Of a DNA stretch of 64,000 nt, positions 36,933-45,117 are shown in pieces. Source of the stretch: Halopiger goleimassiliensis (GTDB lineage: Archaea > Halobacteriota > Halobacteria > Halobacteriales > Natrialbaceae); assembly GCF_000455345.1 (NCBI RefSeq), contig NZ_HG315690.1, positions 1,625,360 through 1,689,359 of the forward strand, written 5' to 3'. Both the position numbers and the translations under genes were made by a program. How positions within the stretch are numbered: the first letter of the stretch is position 1; every line of letters begins with the position of its first letter. The notes beneath the pieces were generated by a model, which worked only from the letters and a program-made list of their open reading frames with translations, was not told the origin of the DNA and ran no database searches.

Positions 36933-37316
36933 ATGCACTTCGATCACGCGGGGATCGCGACCGAGGACGCACGCGCGCTGGCCGACCTGTACGGCGACCT
37001 CTTCGGCCTCGAGGTCGCCCACGAGGAGGAGTTCGACGGGATGCGAGTGGTATTCCTCGCGGTCGGCGAGGGCTTCCTGGAACTGCTCGAGCCCCTCGAG
37101 GAGGGGACGATTTCGCAGTATCTCGAGGAGAACGGGCCGGGCATCCACCACCTGGCACTGGGAACCGACGACGTCGAAGCCGCGCTCGAAAGAGTGCGCG
37201 AGCACGACGTGACGCTGATCGACGAGGAGCCACGGGAGGGTGCGTGGGGCCACAGCGTCGCCTTCCTGCATCCGAAGGACACCGGCGGCATCCTGATCGA
37301 GTTCGTCGAACACTGA
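36933..37316 (+). CDS. mce: methylmalonyl-CoA epimerase
   Basis: A 127-residue glyoxalase-fold enzyme that interconverts the two stereoisomers of methylmalonyl-CoA. MHFDHAGIATEDARALADLY supplies the first metal His (H5), FLELLEPLEEGTISQYLEEN the Glu motif, GPGIHHLALGTDDVEAALER the second His, and DTGGILIEFVEH the last Glu. Length and motif order match archaeal Mce. Together with mcmA1 it serves propionyl-CoA conversion to succinyl-CoA. Confidence 0.94.
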   Translation: MHFDHAGIATEDARALADLYGDLFGLEVAHEEEFDGMRVVFLAVGEGFLELLEPLEEGTISQYLEENGPGIHHLALGTDDVEAALERVREHDVTLIDEEPREGAWGHSVAFLHPKDTGGILIEFVEH

Positions 37317-37358
37317 GGGTCCGACCGTCCCGACTCGAGCGCGGTTCGGACGGGGGCG

Positions 37359-37883
37359 TCAGTGGAGCGTCCCCTCCCGGACGTGATCGTCGTAGGCGAA
37401 CAGCGCGTAGCCGACCTCGGCGACGCTGTAACCCGTGTCGTCGGCGATCTCGCGGATCGGCTCGATCATGGTCACGTAGTCGTCGGCGTCGAACGACTCC
37501 TTGCGGCCCTCGAGGTAGTCCAGACGCTCGAGCGAGGCCCAGACGCGAGTGTCGACGACGGCGTGGCGCTCGGGATCGTACGCCGTCAGGACGCAGGACG
37601 CCGTCGGGGCCTTGAACCCGGAGAGGCCCGTCAGCAGTTGAATCTTCGAGAAGTCGTCGTCGACGGCCAGCACGTTCGCGGTGACGGTTCGACACCGCGC
37701 TTCGGGGTTGCGCTCGACGTGGTAGGCGCTGCGCGTCGAGGACTCGTAGGCGATCTCGTACAGTTGCTCGCGGGTGAGATACCCCTGCTCGCGATAGGTG
37801 TCGCCGAACTCCTCGAGTCGCTCGGGCAACACCCCCTGGGTGTCGGCGTAGCGCTCGAGGTTCTCCGCGATAAACGCCTCCAT
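37359..37883 (-). CDS. conserved haloarchaeal protein of unknown function
   Basis: A 174-residue protein from the ATG at 37883 (MEAFIAENLERYADTQGVLP). It contains RLEEFGDTYREQGYLTREQL, YEIAYESSTRSAYHVERN, LTGLSGFKAPTASCVLTAYD and YLEGRKESFDADDYVTMIEP. The text is well folded in style and soluble, but no motif is recognised. Possibly related to helical haloarchaeal proteins of about this size near RNA or DNA genes; not assigned. Convergent with mce. Confidence 0.68.
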   Translation of the reverse strand: MEAFIAENLERYADTQGVLPERLEEFGDTYREQGYLTREQLYEIAYESSTRSAYHVERNPEARCRTVTANVLAVDDDFSKIQLLTGLSGFKAPTASCVLTAYDPERHAVVDTRVWASLERLDYLEGRKESFDADDYVTMIEPIREIADDTGYSVAEVGYALFAYDDHVREGTLH

Positions 37884-38222
37884 ACGCGTCGCTGGGGACG
37901 ACACTTACTCGAACGTTGTGGTCCGTTCGAATCCGCGTCGGCCCCTGTGCAACTCCCCGCGGTGTCCGCTCGAGCACTCGTCCCAGCCGTCTTCGACCCA
38001 GCGATCCGAACGACCGATACTGCCGTCGTAGCCGCCGGTTCCGAGGGATTCGACAGTGTGATAATATGACAATCGAACCGAGAGAACGTCTGTGTAAGCG
38101 ACGAGTACGCGCTCGTCAACGATCCTGATCCTCGCTCAGAGCTGACACTCACGGCGATTGGGTGGCGGGAAAGGCTACCGGAAACCCAACGGGTCTATAC
38201 GGCATCGTGGTGGCTTGGGGTG
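37884..38222. other. intergenic, promoter region only
   Basis: 339 bases between divergent genes. AT-rich TGTGATAATATGACAATCG at 38055-38075 may be promoter sequence. No gene or RNA was seen. Confidence 0.5.
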
Positions 38223-38903
38223 ATGACGACGGTGGTCGAACTCGACGTTCCGGCTGAACGGCTCGGATTCGCGCGAACGTTCGATCGGATTCCGTCGTTC
38301 GAATTCCAGGTGCGCGGCCTCGTCGGCGACGCGCCTCCGTTGTGTCAGGTCTCGGGGACCGACCGGCCGACGATCGAAACGACGCTCGAGGAGGACCCGT
38401 CCGTCGACGTGATCGCACGGCTCTCGTCCGACAGCGGGGACGACGCCGACGACGAGCGTGCGGGGTGGCTGTTCCGCCTCGCGTTCGACGAGGGGTTCAA
38501 ACTCTTCGAGCAGATCGTCCTCGAGAACGACGGCGCGATCATGAGCGCTCGAGGACGCGACGGCACCTGGAACGTGCAGTTGTTGTTCCACGACCGGGAA
38601 TCGGTCTCGACCTGTCACGAGCGGTTCCAGCGCTACGAGTACGACGTCGAGGTCGTCCGAGTTCGCGGCATCGACGACCTCGAGCGGGCCGGGACGCCCC
38701 TGACCGAGACGCAGTACGAGACGATCTGGACGGCCCACGAACTCGGCTACTTCGACGTTCCTCGCGAGATCACGCTCGAGGAGCTGGCGGCGGAACTCGA
38801 CGTCTCCCACCAGGCACTCTCGGAGCGACTGCGTCGCAGTCACGCGGCGCTCATCAGTTCGGAACTCGAGGGCGGCCTCGGCCCGACGAAGATCGATCCG
38901 TGA
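38223..38903 (+). CDS. bacterio-opsin-activator-type helix-turn-helix regulator
   Basis: A 226-residue protein from the ATG at 38223 (MTTVVELDVPAERLGFARTF); a GTG stands just before it. The C-terminal domain reads LTETQYETIWTAHELGYFDV then PREITLEELAAELDVSHQAL and SERLRRSHAALI, the HTH_10 domain of haloarchaeal Bat-like regulators. The N-terminal part with VQLLFHDRESVSTCHERFQR is the small sensory domain that usually precedes it. Targets are unknown. The region downstream (38904-39318) is gene-free and AT-rich. Confidence 0.87.
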   Translation: MTTVVELDVPAERLGFARTFDRIPSFEFQVRGLVGDAPPLCQVSGTDRPTIETTLEEDPSVDVIARLSSDSGDDADDERAGWLFRLAFDEGFKLFEQIVLENDGAIMSARGRDGTWNVQLLFHDRESVSTCHERFQRYEYDVEVVRVRGIDDLERAGTPLTETQYETIWTAHELGYFDVPREITLEELAAELDVSHQALSERLRRSHAALISSELEGGLGPTKIDP

Positions 38904-39318
38904 TCGGGACGACCACGACCCTGTCGAACGGCCGTCGATCTACCAGCGTGATCGACGAGCGTGGAAAACGAGAGGGGCGACTCGAATAATTATCTGATAT
39001 ACATCACTGAATACGGACTAGTTTGTACGATCGTTTTCCAATATCTGATATAGTGGCGAATTCGCCTCGAGAGGTAGTTTTATTATTAAACAGACAGACA
39101 ATACTGGTGTCGGCGTGATGCCGACCCGTGACGCATTGCCCGATAACTGAACCCTGTGAGCGCCGGTGGATCACTCGTGCTCAAACAGCGCTCGCGGTCA
39201 CTCGTGGCTGTGTGACCGTACCTCTGTTGTACGATCCATTGGGTCGGGCCAGCATGCCGGTGGCTCGTCCCACTGATACTCCTCGTATAACTCGTCGTCC
39301 GAGCCGTTGGGTCGCGGT
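38904..39318. other. 415-base gene-free region with direct repeats, strong TATA and a hairpin
   Basis: Two exact copies of TATCTGATATA lie at 38991-39001 and 39042-39052. A strong TATA-like box (GTTTTATTATTAAAC, 39077-39091) follows. About 20-30 bases after it is a perfect hairpin, GTCGGC-GTGAT-GCCGAC (39109-39125). No reading frame after it looks like a protein (one frame at 39128 is Arg/Ser/Pro-rich). This suggests a small RNA or a degraded gene under a regulated promoter. Confidence 0.5.
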
Positions 39319-39765
39319 TCAGTCGTCGGCGACCGTGGCGTCGAACCCCGATGCGTCGGCCTCGAGCCGTCGGTGGGCGTAGAAAGCGACCGAGAAGTCC
39401 TGTGGGCTCGGAATCGCGCAGCCGAGCCAGCCGATCGTCACCGCCGTCCCGAGCGGGGTCTCGAGCGAGACGGTACCCGAGCCGACGAAGACGAGGACGG
39501 GCAGACCCATCGCCAGTGGGGCCAGTGCGGCGAGTCGGAGTTTCCAGGGCGGTACCTCACCCGCTGGACGCGGGTGGACGGCCGCCCACGGACAACTGGC
39601 CAGCAATCCCAGGACGCCCTTCGATCGGCCCGGAAAGAGCGACACCCCGTACTCGATCCGGGCCAGCCGTAACACCAGTGCGTGGGTTCCTTCGTGAACG
39701 AGCAGCCCGATCGCTACCGCGAGAGCGAGTCCGCACCCAGCGACCGCGAGATTCGCGTCGATCAT
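39319..39765 (-). CDS. small membrane protein with HExxH motif
   Basis: A 148-residue protein from the ATG at 39765 (MIDANLAVAGCGLALAVAIG). The first span ends in LLVHEGTHALVLRLARI, where H24-E25-GT-H28 is a HExxH metalloprotease motif at the membrane, followed by GVSLFPGRSKGVLGLLASCP. Three further hydrophobic parts lie near residues 72-95 and 100-125. It resembles the DUF3267/M50-like small zinc proteins, but the third ligand is not clear. A membrane zinc peptidase is plausible; function is unknown. Confidence 0.7.
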   Translation of the reverse strand: MIDANLAVAGCGLALAVAIGLLVHEGTHALVLRLARIEYGVSLFPGRSKGVLGLLASCPWAAVHPRPAGEVPPWKLRLAALAPLAMGLPVLVFVGSGTVSLETPLGTAVTIGWLGCAIPSPQDFSVAFYAHRRLEADASGFDATVADD

Positions 39766-39975
39766 ACGGGCTCCCACCGATGCCGTCTCGGCACCCGGCC
39801 TGTTCCGTGCACCCGTCTCGAGGGAGGCGACGCCCAAACACCCGCGGCTGGACGCGTGTCGACATTAAGACGGGACGGTCGTCGCGACGTCCGACCCGTA
39901 TACCTTGCGAGAGAAACGGGGCTGGAACGGAGCGTCAGCGTTTTTTCGAACCGTCGTTCTAGCGTCGACCGAACC

Positions 39976-40509
39976 ATGCGTGCGATCGTACTCGCCACGG
40001 ATGGTGTCGAGGACAGCGAGTTCAACTACCCCTACTACCGCCTACAGGAGGCCGGTCACGAGGTAGACGTCGCGACACCCGACGGCGAGACGATCGAGGG
40101 CAAGACCGGCTACGAGTTCGAGGCCGACTACGCGATCGACGAGTACGACGCCGACCGGTGGGCCGACGAGTACGACCTCCTGGTCGTCCCCGGCGGCTAC
40201 TCGCCGGAACCCCTCCGACTCGAGGCCCCCGAGGCGGCCGACATCGTCGCGGCCTTCGACGACGCCGACCAGCCGATCGCCGCGATCTGTCACGGCGCGC
40301 AGCTGCTGATCAGCGCCGACGTCCTCGAGGACCGCTCAGTTGCGGCCTACTGGAGCCTCGAGGACGACGTCGAGAACGCCGGGGCCACGTTCGTCGACGA
40401 GGAGGTCGTCGTGGACGACAACCTCGTCACGGCCCGGGTGCCAGACGACCTGCCAGCGTTCGCGAGCGAGGTACTGGCCCTGCTCGAGGAAGAACCGATC
40501 GCGGCCTGA
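39976..40509 (+). CDS. DJ-1/PfpI family protein
   Basis: A 177-residue protein of the DJ-1/PfpI superfamily. The nucleophile elbow is IAAICHGAQLL, with C105 as the reactive cysteine, and LLVVPGGYSPEPLRL precedes it. MRAIVLATDGVEDSEFNYPY holds the conserved Glu. Members act as deglycases, chaperones or intracellular proteases. A TTTTTTCGAA box centred 31 bases before ATG supports the start. Physiological substrate unknown. Confidence 0.92.
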   Translation: MRAIVLATDGVEDSEFNYPYYRLQEAGHEVDVATPDGETIEGKTGYEFEADYAIDEYDADRWADEYDLLVVPGGYSPEPLRLEAPEAADIVAAFDDADQPIAAICHGAQLLISADVLEDRSVAAYWSLEDDVENAGATFVDEEVVVDDNLVTARVPDDLPAFASEVLALLEEEPIAA

Positions 40510-40594
40510 TCCGGTACTGACGGCCGCTTCCCCGCCTTCTTCCGCGGTTCGCGCCGTACGCGGGGACTGCGTTCTCGGTCGCTCGAGGCGCGTA

Positions 40595-41539
40595 TCAGCG
40601 AGCGGTCGAACGTCCACTGCGGGCGTGCTCGACCAGCCGTTCGATTCGCTCGTCGGTGTCCGGGTGCGTCGAGAACAGGCGACTCCACGCGTCCTCCTCG
40701 TCGGGCGAGACGTACAGCGTCGAGAGCAGTCCCCGACGGGGGTTCGCGGCCCGTTCGATCGTCTCCAGCGCGCTGGCGAGCGCGAGCGGCTTCCCGGTGA
40801 CGACGGCGGCGCGATCGTCGGCGGCGTACTCCCGTCGCCGGGAGTGGGCACGAACCAGCGCCGTGAACGCGAGGAGACCCACCGTCACGCCGCGTTCCGT
40901 CCAGCGGACCAGGCGGCCGAAAACCGTCTCCGTCCACGCGGCGGGGCGACCGCGCGCCCACGCGATGGCGCGTGCGACGCCGACGACGAGAAACACGGCC
41001 GGCGAGAGCACCAGCAGAACGAGACCGGCGAGCGTGCGGAAGAGGCTGTACGCCAGCGTCTGGACGAACGCGTCGTAGCGCTCCAGATGGGCGAGTTCGT
41101 GGGCGATCAGCCCCTCGAGTTCGTCGAGCGAGAGCAGTCGGAACAACGATCGATCGAGGACGATCACGCCGTTGCGCGCCCCGCCGAGCGCGAAGGCGTT
41201 GGGGACCGGCAGCCGTGCGACGTAGACCGTCGGTTCGGAGAGGTCCATTCGTTCCGTCAGGCGATCGATTCGCCGGTAGAACGTCGGGGCCCGCGATCGG
41301 GGGAGTTCGGTCGCCTCGAGTCTGGACAGTAGCTGTCGCGTCCCGAACCGGTAACTCAGGTAGCCGCCGACGAGACCGCCGAGGGCGAGCACGAGGAGCA
41401 ACGTCTCGAAGTTCGGCGTCGAGAGCCACAGCAGCGTCAGCGCGAAATACCCCAGGGCCGCCAACCCGACGTACGCCAGCAGGACGAAACACCCGACGAG
41501 GACCATCGTCACCCGGGCAACGGTCCGATGCGTGAACAT
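40595..41539 (-). CDS. M48 family membrane metalloprotease, HtpX-like
   Basis: A 314-residue membrane protease. Spans lie near residues 10-32 and 46-62, and again near 165-190 and 222-238. The zinc motif is H147-E-L-A-H151 in LIAHELAHLERYDAF, with the third ligand in RREYAADDRAA. PVPNAFALGGARNGVIVLDR is the HtpX-family strand before it. Such enzymes degrade damaged membrane proteins. The start at 41539 gives the usual length. Confidence 0.92.
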   Translation of the reverse strand: MFTHRTVARVTMVLVGCFVLLAYVGLAALGYFALTLLWLSTPNFETLLLVLALGGLVGGYLSYRFGTRQLLSRLEATELPRSRAPTFYRRIDRLTERMDLSEPTVYVARLPVPNAFALGGARNGVIVLDRSLFRLLSLDELEGLIAHELAHLERYDAFVQTLAYSLFRTLAGLVLLVLSPAVFLVVGVARAIAWARGRPAAWTETVFGRLVRWTERGVTVGLLAFTALVRAHSRRREYAADDRAAVVTGKPLALASALETIERAANPRRGLLSTLYVSPDEEDAWSRLFSTHPDTDERIERLVEHARSGRSTAR

Positions 41540-41690
41540 TCAGTCGGCCGTAGGTGCGGCCGACTGAAACGCGTTTCGCGCTCCGCCCCCCGCTGGGAAC
41601 GCTACCGAAGAGCGAGCGGCTGAACCGCCCGATGACCGACTCGAGTCGATCCGCCGTCCCGTGATCGGTCACGTCCGAAGGCGGAAATTC

Positions 41691-41707
41691 GTTCAGGATT
41701 GCTGAAC
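41691..41707. promoter_or_regulatory. inverted repeat upstream of the S9 peptidase gene
   Basis: GTTCAG at 41691-41696 and CTGAAC at 41702-41707 pair perfectly around GATTG. It abuts the presumptive TATA region (ACATTTACCTG, 41705-41715), about 30 bases before the ATG at 41738, so it could be an operator in place of the BRE. Confidence 0.45.
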
Positions 41708-41737
41708 ATTTACCTGTATCGGATGTGAGTCCCCACC

Positions 41738-43606
41738 ATGATCGACGCAGTCGAGGATCCGCTCGAGGAACTCGCGAACCTGCCGACGATCGCACACCCG
41801 GTCGTCTCGCCCGACGGCACCGAGGTCGCCTGCTACTACGACGGCAGCGGCCGGAACGAACTCCACGTCATCGACCTCGAGACCGGGGAAATGGGACAGT
41901 GGTCCGACGGTCAGGTACCCCGGAACGCCCGCTGGCCCGTGCAGTGGGGAGCCGACGGCGACCGGATCTACTTCCACCTCGACGACGCAGGGGACGAACA
42001 GAACGACATTTACGCACTCTCCCGCGAGGGCGACGCCGAGACGGTCGTCGAGATGGACGGCCAGAACGTCCTCCAGGACGTCGGTCCCGACGGCGAGACG
42101 CTGTTGCTCAGCTCGAACCGCGACGGACAGATGAACGTCTATCGCCACGACGTAGCGACGGGCGAGACGACCGCCATCACGGACTACGACCGGGCCGTCA
42201 CCGGCCCGATCCTCGCACCGGACGGCGAGCGAATCGCCTATGCGACCAACGAGGCCGACGACTTCGACAACCGGGACGTCTACGTCGCGAACGTCGACGG
42301 CTCGGACGCCCGCAACCTCGAGATCGGAGCCGTCGGGGCCGAAGCGACGCCGATCGACTGGGACGAGACCGGAACGCGGCTGCTGGTCCACGACAACACG
42401 CCGGACCTCGGCCGCGTGGGGGTCTACGACCTCGAGGAGGAATCGATCGAGTGGTTCGGCGGCGACGAGTACGAGGAAGCCGGCGTCTCCTTCCTGTCGG
42501 GCGGGGACCGCGTGCTCGCAGCCCGGTGCCGCGGCCCGCTGTACGTCCCGGTCGTCTACGACGTCGCGACCGGCGAGGGACGCGAACTCGACCTGCCGGA
42601 CGGTGTCGCGAGCTACGCCCAGGGCGGGCGCGCGTCCTACGAGTCCGCCGACAGTCGCCTCCTGGTGCCGTACACGACGCCGACGCGCCGGACGGAACTG
42701 CTCGTTTACGACCTTGCGGACAACTCCCACGAGACGCTGCTGCCGGCCGAGTACGGCCCGTTCGACCAGTCGGACTTCGTCGACGCCGAGTACGTCACGT
42801 TCGAATCCGATGGCGTCCCCGAGACGCCCGCGAACGCCGTCGAGCACGAGCCGGCCGACGAACTCGAGATCGGCGGGTTGTTCTACGACTCCGGTGAACG
42901 ACCGTCGCCGCTGATCGTCAAGCCGCACGGCGGACCCCGCGGTCGGGACACCAAATCGTTCGACCTCTACACGCAGGTGCTCCTCTCGCAGGGCTACTCC
43001 GTCCTCGAGGTCAACTACCGCGGCTCTACGGGCCGCGGCCGCGAGTTCGTCGAGCGACTCATCGGCGACTGGGCTGGTGCGGAACAGGGCGACGTTGCCG
43101 CTGGCGTCGAACACGTCCTCGAGACCCGTGACTGGCTGGACGAGGACCGCGTCGCCGTCTTCGGCGGCTCCTACGGCGGCTACTCGGCGTACTGGCAACT
43201 CGTCCAGTACCCTGACCTCTACGACGCGGGCGTGGCCTGGATCGGACTCACCGACCTCCAGGAGATGTACGAGACGACGATGCCCCACTTCCGCGTCGAG
43301 TTGATGGAGAAGTACCTCGGGACGCCCGAGGAGAACCCCGACCTGTACGCGGAACGGTCGCCGATCACGTACGCCGACAACCTCGCAGCCCCGCTACTAC
43401 AGGTCCACGGCGTCAACGACCGGCGCGTCCCGATCTCGCAGGCCAGACTGTTCCGCGACGCCCTCGAGGAAGCCGGCTACGAACGCGGCCAGGACGGCGA
43501 CTTCGAGTACGAAGAACTCGGCGAGGAGGGCCACGCCTCGACCGACTCCGACCAGAAACTGCGGATGTTCCGCCTGCTCTGTGACTTCCTCGAGCGGCGT
43601 CTCTGA
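41738..43606 (+). CDS. S9 family prolyl-oligopeptidase-type serine peptidase
   Basis: A 622-residue enzyme. Residues 1-380 form a seven-bladed propeller with repeated PDGxxxxxxxN(R)DG and TDYDRAVTGPILAPDGERIA type blades. The C-terminal alpha/beta hydrolase has the nucleophile S478 in FGGSYGGYSAYW, D561 in VNDRRVP, and H599 in EEGHAST, the complete triad. PHGGPRGRDTKSFDLYTQVL is the oxyanion region. It cleaves short peptides, probably acylaminoacyl- or prolyl-type, in the cytoplasm (no signal peptide). Confidence 0.94.
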   Translation: MIDAVEDPLEELANLPTIAHPVVSPDGTEVACYYDGSGRNELHVIDLETGEMGQWSDGQVPRNARWPVQWGADGDRIYFHLDDAGDEQNDIYALSREGDAETVVEMDGQNVLQDVGPDGETLLLSSNRDGQMNVYRHDVATGETTAITDYDRAVTGPILAPDGERIAYATNEADDFDNRDVYVANVDGSDARNLEIGAVGAEATPIDWDETGTRLLVHDNTPDLGRVGVYDLEEESIEWFGGDEYEEAGVSFLSGGDRVLAARCRGPLYVPVVYDVATGEGRELDLPDGVASYAQGGRASYESADSRLLVPYTTPTRRTELLVYDLADNSHETLLPAEYGPFDQSDFVDAEYVTFESDGVPETPANAVEHEPADELEIGGLFYDSGERPSPLIVKPHGGPRGRDTKSFDLYTQVLLSQGYSVLEVNYRGSTGRGREFVERLIGDWAGAEQGDVAAGVEHVLETRDWLDEDRVAVFGGSYGGYSAYWQLVQYPDLYDAGVAWIGLTDLQEMYETTMPHFRVELMEKYLGTPEENPDLYAERSPITYADNLAAPLLQVHGVNDRRVPISQARLFRDALEEAGYERGQDGDFEYEELGEEGHASTDSDQKLRMFRLLCDFLERRL

Positions 43607-43721
43607 TTCCGGTCCGACCCGGAACCGGTACTGAGAGGACGACGACGGGATCGGAACTTTCGGGACGACCGTCCCGAACAGCGATACTTTGATCACGCTC
43701 ACTCCGGATCGTTCAGCTACG

Positions 43722-44126
43722 GTGACTTCCAGGCGCTCCTCGATCGGCACGCTGTTGCTCGTCGGCGCGATCCTCCTGACGGCGGTCGTCTACGGCTGGC
43801 TCGTCCCGACGCACGCGCTGGACGACGATCACGGGGGCGCGCTGTTGTACCTCACTATCGGTTGGGTCCCGTACACGCTCGTGTTCTACCTCGTGGGCCG
43901 GCGGTTCTCCGCGCCGTCGAAACTGCCGAACATGCGCGCCGCCGACGCGGGCCTCGGTCTCTTTCTGATCTCACTGTTGCTTAGCCTGGGACTGGACGCC
44001 TGGGGGTTCGAGCCCGAACTGGTGCCCCAAGCCCACGTCCTGCAGGCGATGGGTATCTTCGTCGGCCTCGCGCTGTTCGGCTGGGGGATCGGTCGCCGCT
44101 CGAAAGCGGTTTCGGCGTACGAGTAG
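43722..44126 (+). CDS. multi-span membrane protein of unknown function
   Basis: A 134-residue protein from a GTG at 43722 (TSRRSSIGTLLLVGAILLTA). Spans lie near residues 8-28, 40-58, 76-93 and 104-123. PTHALDDDHGGALLYLTIGW joins the first two. The end is basic (RRSKAVSAYE). An ATACTTTGATC box about 34 bases upstream supports the start. No motif links it to the peptidase that precedes it. Confidence 0.65.
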   Translation: MTSRRSSIGTLLLVGAILLTAVVYGWLVPTHALDDDHGGALLYLTIGWVPYTLVFYLVGRRFSAPSKLPNMRAADAGLGLFLISLLLSLGLDAWGFEPELVPQAHVLQAMGIFVGLALFGWGIGRRSKAVSAYE

Positions 44127-44253
44127 GAATTTGCGACGGCGCATTCGTAACTCGAGTCGCTCCCTCGAGAAAACCCAGTCGCGACGACGAGACCGAAACC
44201 GAAACCGAAACGGGCGCGGATCGGCCGGCGAGAGAAGCGTCCAACGGCGTCGC

Positions 44254-45117
44254 TCAGTAGAACTCTCGAACCAGGTCCATGGCGTCCTCGGGCGCGCCGT
44301 CCGGAATGTCGGACATGTCCTCGGTGACGCCGTGTTTCTCGTGGTACGGGACGGACTCTTCGTCCTTGTACATCACGCCCTGGTACTCGCTGTCGCCGTC
44401 AAGGATGACCTCCTTGGCGGCCTCGTAGTCGGTCGGATCGTGGTCTTCGTCCTGGAGGTCGACGAGGTTGTCGCGGAAGTAGTCGTAGGTGTCGACGTCG
44501 TTGAACGTGACGCAGGGGCTGAAGACGTTGACGAAGCCGAAGCCGTCGTGCTCGATGGCCTTCTCGACGATCTCCTGGTGGCGCAGGGCGTCGGAGGCAA
44601 AGGACTGGGCGATGAAGCTCGCGCCGGAGGCTAGCGCCAGAGCCAGCGGGTTGACCGGCGGCTGTTTCGGTCCCTCGGGCGTCGTCGAGGTCTCGAAATC
44701 CGAGCGCGAGGTCGGCGAGGCCTGTCCCTTGGTGAGGCCGTAGATGCGGTTGTCCATGACGACGTAGGACATGTCGACGTTCCGGCGGACGGCGTGGACG
44801 AAGTGGCCGGCACCGATCGAGTAGCCGTCACCGTCGCCGCCGGCGACCATGACCTCGATGTCAGGGCGGGCCATCTTGACGCCCGTCCCGACGGGCAGGG
44901 CGCGACCGTGGACTCCATGCAGCGCGTAGCTGTGCATGTAGGTCCCGATCTTGCCGGAACAGCCGATCCCGGCGACCACGAACGTGTTGTCGGGGTCGTT
45001 GCCGGTCTCGGCCAAGGCTTTCATCATGCCGTTCATCGTCCCGAAGTCGCCGCATCCGGGACACCACGTCGGCTGCTTGTCGGATTTGAAGTCTGTGAAT
45101 CGGACGTCTGAGCTCAT
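44254..45117 (-). CDS. korB: 2-oxoacid:ferredoxin oxidoreductase beta subunit
   Basis: A 287-residue thiamine-diphosphate-binding subunit. WCPGCGDFGTMNG starts it, MVAGGDGDGYSIGAGHF is the TPP/Mg motif (GDG ... ), and VMDNRIYGLTKGQASPTS completes the cofactor site. It works with the gamma-alpha fusion subunit next to it to oxidise 2-oxoacids (2-oxoglutarate-type or broad) to acyl-CoA and reduced ferredoxin in the haloarchaeal oxidative citric acid cycle. Its ATG overlaps the TAA of korA by one base. Confidence 0.94.
   Translation of the reverse strand: MSSDVRFTDFKSDKQPTWCPGCGDFGTMNGMMKALAETGNDPDNTFVVAGIGCSGKIGTYMHSYALHGVHGRALPVGTGVKMARPDIEVMVAGGDGDGYSIGAGHFVHAVRRNVDMSYVVMDNRIYGLTKGQASPTSRSDFETSTTPEGPKQPPVNPLALALASGASFIAQSFASDALRHQEIVEKAIEHDGFGFVNVFSPCVTFNDVDTYDYFRDNLVDLQDEDHDPTDYEAAKEVILDGDSEYQGVMYKDEESVPYHEKHGVTEDMSDIPDGAPEDAMDLVREFY

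Noticed and set aside
39128-39382. 84-codon plus-strand frame after the hairpin
   Set aside because: Runs into the opposite-strand peptidase-like gene and has non-halophilic composition.
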